Shown here: one piece after another, positions 1 to 8,676 of the stretch
How positions within the stretch are numbered: the stretch's first letter is position 1
Layout of the letters: each line of letters begins with the position of its first letter
From: Strigamia acuminata
Taxonomy: Eukaryota > Arthropoda > Chilopoda > Geophilomorpha > Linotaeniidae
Assembly (NCBI GenBank): GCA_949358305.1
Contig: OX442316.1
Coordinates: 10,664,001 to 10,728,000 of the forward strand
Direction: 5' to 3'
Length of the DNA: 64,000 nt
Notes under the pieces: model-generated
What the model saw: the letters and a program-made list of their open reading frames with translations, nothing else
The model's database searches: none
What the model was told of the DNA's origin: nothing
Position numbers and translations under genes: made by a program

Positions 1-2
1 TT

Positions 3-1790
3 CGCAGAAGTTCGTCGGACGAGTATTTGACGGCACATGAGATGGAGCTAGATCAATACGTGGTAATGGACGAGTGTCAACGTTCGCCATCGCCTGAGTC
101 GGAGGAAGAGCAGCAATTGGCTGAAACGACTGTTCGCATTTTGGAGGAACGGGAGCCAACAGCGACAGTCATACACGACATTGAAAAACAACAGGGAGGT
201 GAAACCAACAAAAGAGGGCCACGAACACCACCTACTACCCCGCCAAGACAGCAGGAAGTACAGAAACCATCGCTGGCCACCCCTCCAAGACCGGACCAGG
301 CGCCAAAGACACCACCACCGAGTACGCACACTCCTATTACCTGGACTCCAACCACGTGCCCGCCAACGCCAACGCCGCGAGTGTCATCACCAGAGATTTC
401 CAGCTGCCGAGAGTTGCCGACTCTTGACGAGGCCTTAGCCCAGGCATGGGAGAAAAGGGCAAGGGAACCAGCGCGAAAAAAAGGACCATCGCGAATACTG
501 CGCCCGAGGATGCGAGATCCAAGGAAGGTACAACCAAAAGCTACGCCAAGTGCCGCCTTGGGGGTGCCTCACCCTCACTTGCAGCCAATTACGGAACCAA
601 TTCCCCAAACGGACTTATCACTGCCAATTCCATCAGTAGCCACTGTGATGTACACGATAGACCCATCAGTCAAATTAGCCGAAGATTTCGATAGATACTA
701 TCGACAGCTGTGGACAATGTATCTGAAATTTCCATTATGTAACCAAGGACTTCTGACCCCGACGATGGACGAGTACCAGCAAGCCCAATTAGCAGAATCA
801 CTAAATGAACGACGGAGATGCGCTCAAGCCTTCGTCGCCCAACCCACCGAATTGAGAACCAAAGAATGGCTAGCTTGGTTCGAAGTGCAAATGTCAGTGG
901 CATTAATAAGACTTTTGTTTCCAGGAGTTTTCCAAGCGGTCGAAGCATCGCTGATCGCCACAAGTTTCCTATGGACGTCAGCAATGGGCATCCCACCTGA
1001 GTTGTTCGACAGCTGGAAAACAGTATTGGGAGACCCACCTGTCATCCGGGCCCAATTGGAACGAGAAGTTTTTAAAACGGGAGAAACATCGGGGCAGTGC
1101 ATGCTGAGACTGCGGGGCGAATGGATTCTGAGAAGACAGAGTTTGCAACTGCAACGGAATTTTGGGACGTGTGCGCAGCAAGTGGCTGACCCACCAGCAG
1201 CGGGAGGGGCGGTGCCCACAGTCTTTATGACTGCCACGCCGAGCCACCAGCCAACCAAAAAAGCAATAGCTCCAGAATCCGATGTTGAGTTGAAATTGAC
1301 CACCGATACTGAGATGTTTGATGTCGAAGGGAATGAGCCCTTAAATAGAGCTAGTGGAAGCTCGCAAAAAACAGCGTCTGGCAGAAGTTCGGCAGCCATT
1401 AAAGGGACGAAAAAGAATCCAAACCAAGACTACAGGAAAATAAAACAGTTGTATCCAGGTCTGAGATTCCCCGAATACGCGCGAACTCTACTTATCTATA
1501 ATGCGACGTTATGCCATGAGGCATTGAAGTGGCTCGAGAATGCTGTCAGAGAGCCTAAACGCATAATTCAGCATCAACGACTAGTTGCGGTGCGGAGACC
1601 ACCCACCGGATCCCGCGAAAAATATGACATCGATTATGACCGAGTATTCCCGAGGACCAAGTTCATCAAAGAAGTCTGGCTCCATGTCAACAATGGCGCC
1701 ACCTCGGGACCAACCCAGCATCTGCCAAAATTTTCGGTTTCCGAAAGCGAAGCTCCAACTCCGGAGTCAGTTTTCCGAATCGAGAAGTGA
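3..1790 (+). CDS. retroelement 3'-terminal ORF, 5' end outside window
   Basis: An uninterrupted frame of about 595 codons runs from the window edge to a TGA-adjacent stop at 1790. The first in-window ATG is at 42, but the frame stays open upstream, so the true start may be earlier. The first 170 residues are acidic and then very rich in Pro and Thr (PPTTPP- and TPPP-type runs). The middle is helical and Trp/Leu-rich (about 210-380). A second charged segment ends in a basic C-terminal domain (about 460-560). I see no Cys-His zinc knuckle, no protease, RT or integrase motif, no signal peptide and no transmembrane helix, so it is neither a typical Pol nor a typical Env although it sits in the Env position. 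It could be a displaced Gag-like or accessory protein. The uninterrupted frame suggests a fairly recent insertion. Confidence 0.6.
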   Translation, partial: RRSSSDEYLTAHEMELDQYVVMDECQRSPSPESEEEQQLAETTVRILEEREPTATVIHDIEKQQGGETNKRGPRTPPTTPPRQQEVQKPSLATPPRPDQAPKTPPPSTHTPITWTPTTCPPTPTPRVSSPEISSCRELPTLDEALAQAWEKRAREPARKKGPSRILRPRMRDPRKVQPKATPSAALGVPHPHLQPITEPIPQTDLSLPIPSVATVMYTIDPSVKLAEDFDRYYRQLWTMYLKFPLCNQGLLTPTMDEYQQAQLAESLNERRRCAQAFVAQPTELRTKEWLAWFEVQMSVALIRLLFPGVFQAVEASLIATSFLWTSAMGIPPELFDSWKTVLGDPPVIRAQLEREVFKTGETSGQCMLRLRGEWILRRQSLQLQRNFGTCAQQVADPPAAGGAVPTVFMTATPSHQPTKKAIAPESDVELKLTTDTEMFDVEGNEPLNRASGSSQKTASGRSSAAIKGTKKNPNQDYRKIKQLYPGLRFPEYARTLLIYNATLCHEALKWLENAVREPKRIIQHQRLVAVRRPPTGSREKYDIDYDRVFPRTKFIKEVWLHVNNGATSGPTQHLPKFSVSESEAPTPESVFRIEK

Positions 1791-1820
1791 GAAGTGAAGG
1801 AAGAATCGGAGAACCTTCCT

Positions 1821-1834
1821 AAAAAGAGGGGAGG
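1821..1834 (+). other. polypurine tract of the retroelement
   Basis: Fourteen purines (AAAAAGAGGGGAGG) abut the predicted first base of the LTR, the position where plus-strand DNA synthesis is primed in LTR retroelements. This fixes the orientation of the element and the left LTR boundary. Confidence 0.75.
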
Positions 1835-2839
1835 TGTAGTGACCCTAGTGGTCACTAATGAAGTGTCGGGAATGAGCCCGAAATAAAATATTAAATTGGA
1901 GATTGTTTTATTTTATTTTATATTTTTTATGATTTCCTGTCTAGATAAAGGGAGTTAGGCAGGGTGGGAGGAATTGTGGGTGGTCGCCAAGGAAACCAGC
2001 CCGCAACCTCCCGGAGCAGGAAACACTTCCTGTGAGGAGCAGAAAAACTCCTCAGTTTGAAACCTACTTTGAGAGCAACCAGTCACCAAAATCTTCCTGA
2101 GAAAACACCATTCTACAAGCCGATTTAGTGAAAGATTGTCAGAGTATTTGGACTCATTCTTGCAGATTGCCAGAGCGATTTGTGAGATATTTCTTGCTGT
2201 TACTTCAGTTAGTGACAGTGGGATTTTTATCTTGCCAAACAAGTATTGTTTGGAGGGATTTCTATTCTTGGCCAACAGCCATTGTTGGACTGAGACTTCT
2301 CACTCGCGACGAAGCGAAGTGAGCGCGAGTGTGAGAGATTGTTGTGCGGAATCAGCCGCAACGACGCCGCGACGACGACGTTGCGACCTGGAGAGGACGA
2401 AGAGAGCGGGATTGAGCCCGAACGAGTCACGAGGAAGTAGTTGGAACGGAATTGAGTCCGTGTTGAAGAAACGTCGAGGCCGAGCCGAGCGTCGAGTGAA
2501 GCGAATCCAAGCGTTCGGCGTTCCCGAGAAGTGGAGTCGTCGAATCGACTGGATTCTTTATCATTTTCCTTTGCTTTTAATTATATTTCTTTTAGTAAAT
2601 TATTTCTTCAGTCATTTAATTTATCCGTTTATCACAAAATAATATCTTGTATTCGATTTAGTGTTTATTCTAAGTTTGAATAAATCGTCTGTTAATTGAG
2701 AAATAATTGAGTCATTATTTCTCCTATCATTTGAGTTAATATTAAGTTATTTTGAGAAGTATTTGTATAAGTCCTGGCACGGCATCAATGAGTTTAGTTT
2801 TATTGTTAATATTCTTCACAGTAATTTGAGCTCATTACA
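1835..2839 (+). repeat. 3' long terminal repeat, about 1,005 bp
   Basis: Bounded by TGTAGTGA on the left and TCATTACA on the right. Just inside the left end is a perfect palindrome (AGTGACC...GGTCACT), followed closely by AATAAA at about 1884. The second half holds GC-rich, arginine-codon-like, repetitive DNA (2300-2540) unlike the AT-rich host sequence around it, then returns to AT-rich DNA. The partner LTR is outside the window, so divergence and age cannot be estimated. The first bases after the LTR, ACCTT, would be the right-hand target-site duplication if the element duplicated 5 bp. Confidence 0.7.
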
Positions 2840-3551
2840 ACCTTTACGATACGGCCATTGGTGTCGGGAATTAAGTTTTTCAAACCCGTGTCAAGAATTC
2901 CAACTATTTCGTCAATAAACATCTTTTTTTTCTCTCTCTCTTTCGACATTCTAGTATATCCAACTCAACTGGCGCCTCACATAATTTAAATCCTCCCCTC
3001 TTTACCCCTCAACATTGACCAGACAAGTTGGATTTCACTTTCCCCCACCCCCTCAATTAAACCAAAAAAATTCAACTCGAAAAACTAAAAAAAAACAAAA
3101 ATGTTAAGCAAACCTCTTTTAGTCCTAATTTCGAAATTGTTATCCTTTTGTTTACAAACGACATTATTTAAATCGCTTACATGTGCACTGCTGGCGCCAA
3201 GTATTCCCACGAGGGGTAGGATTAGGCACCTCGGTGTCCTCGACAGTGCGTGGGGGTGGATTGGAAAAGTGAATGTGGGGACAGGTTGTTAGGCAGGTCG
3301 AAATTTGTGCGAAAGTACAATTCCAAGAGAAGGTCTATTAACCCTTTTATTGGACTGTCATAAGGGGCTTCCTAGAAACAGGAAAAGGGTTGTTAGCGGG
3401 TGCCATCAAAAGAAAGACTGCTGCCACCTGCACACTTTGAGGGTTCGCATGTAAATGCGGATAACACATGTGGAAAAAGGGAAAAAGGATGTTGACTGCG
3501 TGGAATTAATTTTTTTCTTTCGTGTTGTTGATGTTTTTCTTTGTTTTGCAG
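2840..3551. other. non-coding, probably GATAe-like 5' intron
   Basis: There is no convincing coding exon here on either strand. It holds a PBS-like stretch just after the LTR (2859 onward), pyrimidine-rich runs, and a clear branch/pyrimidine/CAG acceptor at its right end (TTTGTTTTGCAG). The upstream coding exons of the GATAe-like gene are not found and must lie left of the window. Confidence 0.5.
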
Positions 3552-4793
3552 ACAGTGAGCTGTTTAATGACTCTCGGGAATGTGTCAACTGTGGAACTGT
3601 GTCCACACCGCTGTGGAGAAGAGATGGAACTGGACACTATTTATGCAATGCATGTGGGCTGTACCATAAAATTAACCGTGGAATGAATCGTCCCTACATC
3701 AAACCCCAGCGACGACTGGTAAATTTTGTAATTTGTTTTTTAAATTTGTTTTAATTATTTAATTAATTTTGGTTTGTAAAAAAAGATGAAATCTGTTATC
3801 TATTGTTATCTAGAGCAGTCACTTATCGAACTTTTTGCACAATTTGCACCAAACCAACATGGTGACATTTAGTTGCTATTGCCAGGTGCAATTTCCCTGT
3901 GTGGCCCATCTGCCAATCATTCGGTTTTGTGTCAAATTGATAAACATTTTATTTTTGAAAGTGAAAAAAAAATTCTTGAGAGAAAAATAATTTGTGTTAG
4001 AATTTATTTCACTACTGAAAAACACATTAAACGCGTGATTTATACATTTTTTTTTTCTTGTTTTATTTGTTTAGTCTGCTTCGAAACGAGCTGGAATGAA
4101 ATGTTCCAATTGTTATACAGAACAAACTTCTCTCTGGCGAAGAAACAATGTGGGTGAAGCTGTTTGTAACGCTTGTGGACTCTATTACAAACTGCATGGA
4201 GTAAGAAAAATACATTTCCAGTAGTATTGAGTTTTATTTATTTACTTGTATAATCCTAGGTTAATCGGCCTCTTGCCATGAAGAAAGACAGTATTCAAAC
4301 TCGAAAACGAAAGCCCAAAAATGTGAGTACACCACTTAAACAAGAAAATGATAATACAAATGTGCAAGAGAATAAAGTTCGATCATTACGAGGTATGTTT
4401 TTTACTTTTTTCTCTCATATAACTACTTTTATTCACTTCCTTGAAATTTTTCTCGTTACTGATGTTTTTCTCTTTTTTTTCTTCAATATTCCAGTAACTA
4501 ACGACTCTAATCCAGTAAGCCACTACAACCTATACGCTTCAAGTGCTTTGAATTTGCCGTCAGGGACAACTCATCCTGCATCAATGGTAAAACCGATTAG
4601 TCTCTCTCCGCCACTGTACCATCCTCCTTCCGTGCCTCATCATCACATGTCGCCATCGCCCCCAAATATCATCACTTCCGCAACACGAATGGCGTCTGTT
4701 TCCAATGTAATAACTACGTCTATAACCACGGCTAATGGACGATACGAGTCGAGCTTTGGACATGAGCATCACTTGACTACAAAAGAAATTTAA
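3552..4793 (+). CDS. GATAe: GATAe-like transcription factor, 5' exons missing
   Basis: Exons 3552-3718, 4075-4200, 4260-4392 and 4495-4793 join in frame into about 240 residues. They encode two GATA zinc fingers of the C-x2-C-x17-C-x2-C type. The N-finger begins [19 protein letters not shown]; the C-finger begins [16 protein letters not shown] and is followed by the basic tail [20 protein letters not shown] 130-residue Ser/Pro/His-rich tail ends in HHLTTKEI. The protein should bind WGATAR sites in the nucleus. In insects GATAe directs endoderm and midgut identity downstream of serpent. The assignment rests on the C-finger ([18 protein letters not shown]) and on its place beside serpent and pannier in the conserved insect GATA cluster. 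The oddity is one extra residue just after the N-finger ([10 protein letters not shown] instead of HKMNGMNRP). The first exon starts in phase, so a preceding exon is required. Confidence 0.8.
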
Positions 4794-6351
4794 AAAATGC
4801 ATATTTTAATTTAAATTGTGTTTTTTGGGGGGTTTTCGTACTCAAACCAGTTATAGATTTAAATAACTTTTTTTTGTGTTATACTTGTTATGTATTAAGC
4901 TTTTTGTAAAAGACAATTTACAGTATTTCCATGATATATTAATGATTTCAAATAATTAGAGAGTTGGTTGAATGTTGGGGGAAGAAATGTGCAACTCTCT
5001 ATTATTTACTGTGATAACAAAAATACTATGATAGGTTTTGTACATGCAAATACGAAACTCTTAAGGTATTTTATGCTTTATGTTAGATTTCCCAATTTAC
5101 TATTTACTTTTCTGTAATTGGTTGTTGTAAATATTTTTGTTTGTTTTTCTTTAAACTTTCTAATAATTTACGTTTACTGTATAGTTTAATGTAAACTCTT
5201 AATATAATATCTATTTCGTATTTAATCAAATCTTTATTTGTTGGTTTTTAGAAAGCTTCTTGATGATACTGACAAAACCTGACTTATTTGTATGATTTTA
5301 AATATTTTTTTGTTTTTTTTATTATAACTTTTAATGAGCTTTTAATACAATAGGGTTTTCGAACTGACTGAATAAGTTTACTTCTTTTAAATTTAAGAAA
5401 AAAATTACTTTTATACAGTAGGATGAATATAAGATTAAGGTTAGTTTTCATTTTGTATAAAAAAAAAGATCAGTTGAAAAGATATTTACATGTAAAGTTT
5501 TATTTAATTCTTTTTTTGAAAAACATATCTCAGGATTTTGCAAAAAAAATGACCAGATGTGCCTGAAATGTACATGTATTTGTCTCAAAGTTTAAAGTTA
5601 TTCAATGTATAAACATGACGAGAATTATATTAAAGTGTTGACAACTTGCATTGTGAGAGCTACAATTTATTTCACCTTTTAAATTGATTTTAAATTTAAA
5701 TTAATGGTGCTTAAAGCCAACATAAAAATTTCCTAAACTTCAAATATACAAAAAAATGAATAAGAACTGCTTCTTTTACTCATTTTTACTCAAGTCATCT
5801 AAATTCCAATCTAGTTCATCCCTCAGTCTGGACCACCTTTGGCCTAGTCTTGTGGTGTCTGGAAAATGTCAGACAAGAAAGTACTTTTTACTTTTTCTAA
5901 AGAAAAAAAATCGGATATATAAAAAAAATTCAGAAAAACAATAATATATTTAATTTTTAATTTTTAAATAAAATTTATCTTCATTTGAAAAAGAAAAAAA
6001 AATCATCAAGGTTTTTCAAAAATTATCGTTAAAAAAACAAACGAGAATATTTGAAGATGATGTCATCATCCCAAAAAAATAACAAACAACAATTATTTAA
6101 TCTATTTATAACATTTAAAAAAGCTATTTTGACACAGACTAAATTATAGATGTAACTAGCCTTTATTCCACGAAGTTTCCTTCAAAAGAAATGAAATGAA
6201 TCCATTCATACTACAACTGCTTTTTGTGTGTACAACTAAATTTGGAGCACAGAGTTGTTGTTGTTAGTCGCACCAATTCAGAAACATCCTCAACAGGCTT
6301 TCCCACAATTTGGTTGCTGTGTCGGGAAGTTTTCAGTTGCTTCAGGATCAT
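4794..6351. other. GATAe-like 3' UTR and intergenic DNA
   Basis: Very AT-rich, with many homopolymer A and T runs. No open frame on either strand looks like protein. The first part is presumably the GATAe-like 3' UTR. On the minus strand, AATAAA at 6162-6167 could serve the exon candidate at 6352-6450. Confidence 0.5.
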
Positions 6352-6450
6352 TCACTTTGATTCTATAAGCACGTTAAGTGCTTCATATATGGCGCGATAA
6401 GATATGCTCGCATGAGCATTGCCTTCGCCCACGTGATTTATTAGCGAAAA
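6352..6450 (-). CDS. candidate orphan terminal exon, 32 codons
   Basis: Reading the minus strand, a good acceptor (TTTTACTCCCTCCAG) is followed at once by an open frame of 32 sense codons ending in TGA. It contains the stretch HVGEGNAHASISYRAIYEAL, and AATAAA lies about 190 bp downstream. Base composition is richer than the flanks. I recognise no family and could not find a preceding exon before serpent, so this may be chance or the remnant of a lost gene. Confidence 0.2.
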   Translation of the reverse strand, partial: FSLINHVGEGNAHASISYRAIYEALNVLIESK

Positions 6451-8676
6451 CTGGAGGGAGTAAAATATGATTACTCATTTTAGTTTGTATATATAAGCAA
6501 GTTTGCATTTTAAGTGGGATTTATGAAGATGAGTTTCCCCATATGGCTTGTAGCTTATATTTAAAATAAAAAAATAAAAACACATCAAAAGAAACGGCTG
6601 AAATTGAAATTTAGAAAAACTATACATTGGTATGTAGTGTTGTAGGAAGTTGTTATACTTTATCTCATCTTGTACATATTATCCTAGAGAATAATCACAA
6701 GATATTGGTATCTAAAACGATATTAGAAGATATAAAGACCTTTAAAAAGAGCTTGCATCCGTCAAACTGTTAGTAAATGTGAATTGTGGAACTCAAATAG
6801 ACGCTGCGACATAAAATTTAAACAACATCGTTAAAAGTTCTGTAATAATTCAGCACGGAAATTAAGAAATATTACAAAACAAAATGAATTAAGTGAAGGA
6901 CTATTAAGAGTTCGCATAAAAAACAACGTGTCCGGCGCATGCGCTTGGGTTTTAAGTATTTACACAATTTATCATTTATGTCCTTGAGCAATAATAAAAA
7001 TAATTGGGTAATCAATCAGCCATTTAATTAAATTATAATTATTCCTATGTATATTAAATAAAAATGCAAGCACACTTTTTATTCTGAAAAATAAATCACA
7101 AAATTAAATTACCCAAATATCTAACTGAAAAATTAACATAAATTGTTATAAAGATGTAAAATGAAATAAAATAAAACCCTAATTTGTAAAAAACCATAAA
7201 AACAAAAATTCAATTAACCTCTAAAATAGACTTATATAACATTGTTCTCGAACCTGCAAAAGGGGAAAATGAGCACAGGGTGAGAGTCCAATTTGTGTCC
7301 GTGCACCGATCAAATCAAGATAAAGCCGAGCCAGGTTCGACACTGTTTGCTTTTGTTCTAGACCAATGAAATTGCTGCGACGCTTTTGTGGGAAGAAACG
7401 GTAAAAACACAGCAACGTACAACACAAAACCAACCAGTAGGCCTCTTCACTCACTCACTATTGTCTTGTTATAGACTGAAGACGGTTCTGCAAACGACAT
7501 TGGCGTCACGACCCACCACTTGCTCCTTCATAACTTTCTCTTTGGGAGATCTTCTATTCAACGACGAGATATAAGGCAAGGCTGAACACCATCTGATTAT
7601 CACCATGGTCGTAATGCAGGTTTTCTGAGTGTCTTAATCAGGCAAAATCGTGGGCAATCGTATTGGTTGCCCGCACTCTTATCACGGAGAGCTTTACATT
7701 ATCAGACAAAGTTTGTTAAGGTCTCCCTTATATATCTTGAAAATTATAAGCTTTAGGGATATAAAAACCTCATCTAAGAATTTACACGCGGGTTGATAGC
7801 AGAGATAATCTTTGTGTGTGTTTAGAGTTCGATTTCAATCTACGATTGGATTGCCATTTTACATTTTCATTTTTCAATCTGTACAGTCGCAGTTAGCACT
7901 TCAGCTGCCATGTTTGAATCACGCCAGCCACATACACATACCGCTGTTGCTAGCTTGTAAAATGATTCACTCTGGATTTGTGTGTTATGAAATTTAACGG
8001 ACACAAAGCAAAGAATTTAAGATGTAGTTTACAAGAGATTTAAAGTCAAAAGTTGTGTAATGTAAGCAAAATATTAAATATATGCAAAACCGTTTGAATT
8101 AGAAGGGCAAATGAAGACTATTTACTTCTGGTTTGCACACTAACTGACCAACTCAGGTTTATGGCCTTTTGTATGGCTTGAAATTGCATATAGAAACCAA
8201 TATTGGTTGAAATTTAACACAGATTTTTTTTTATTTTATCATTAATAAACAATTCTTGTTTATTTAAAGGTTCTAAAATTCTCTTCATTACATTTTCCTG
8301 TCTATTTTTTTTTATAACTTTTTTTGATTAAGGACATTGTGTTTTCTTATCAGCAGTATTTCGTGATCACGCTGTTCATAAGGGGAAAGATCGGTTGAGT
8401 TACCGTGACAACGATGTGCGTCACACGTTTGTCTAAAACTTGTGCTCTGATAAGAAACTAAAAAACAATAATAATAATTGAAAAAAAAAATAATAATCCA
8501 TTTGATTGCATAATGATTTTCATTTTATTTTAAGATTCCAATATCAAAAAAGCAATAAGGAAGGAATGATAAAATGATTATAAGCCATTAAAACATCCAC
8601 CATTATAAATAAATCAATTTTATTTTACTATAATTTCTCTTAGGTAATTACACGCGGCTCCATCGCTGGGGCAAGC
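6451..8676. other. serpent upstream region and leader
   Basis: About 2.2 kb separate the candidate exon from the serpent start codon. A palindromic NRF-1/EWG-type site lies at 6935-6944. A less AT-rich stretch at 7220-7640 contains TATATAAC, several GATA/TATC cores and a splice-like CAG. It is a plausible promoter or leader exon, but the transcription start is not definable by eye. A clear acceptor (TTTCTCTTAG) at 8642 shows that the start-codon exon is preceded by at least one untranslated exon. Confidence 0.45.
6935..6944. promoter_or_regulatory. NRF-1/EWG-type palindrome
   Basis: GCGCATGCGC is the perfect core of the NRF-1 (insect Erect wing) site, standing out in strongly AT-rich DNA upstream of serpent. 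Such sites often mark promoters. Binding is inference. Confidence 0.35.

Larger units (their letters stand above)
1..2839 (+). mobile_element. 3' part of an LTR retrotransposon
   Basis: The order is that of the downstream end of an LTR retroelement on the + strand: a long ORF open to the window edge, a purine-only run, and then an LTR starting TGTAGTGA and ending TCATTACA. These termini are inverted repeats with one mismatch. The short palindrome around the first bases of the LTR resembles many arthropod Ty3/gypsy LTRs. That family assignment rests on recall, because no pol domain lies inside the window. The element sits upstream of the first visible GATAe-like exon, in the same orientation, so it is probably inside that gene's 5' intron or promoter. 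Gag, protease, reverse transcriptase and the 5' LTR would lie before position 1. Confidence 0.75.

Noticed and set aside
824-1399. 191-codon minus-strand frame in the retroelement
   Set aside because: It lies wholly antisense to the long retroelement ORF and shows no recognisable domain.
3101-3292. 63-codon frame before the first GATAe-like exon, considered as its N-terminal exon
   Set aside because: The translation is unlike any GATA N-terminus and has no donor in the phase required by the acceptor at 3551.
7318-7345. GGTTCGA resembling a tRNA T-loop
   Set aside because: The flanking bases do not form the five-pair stem, and no cloverleaf can be drawn.
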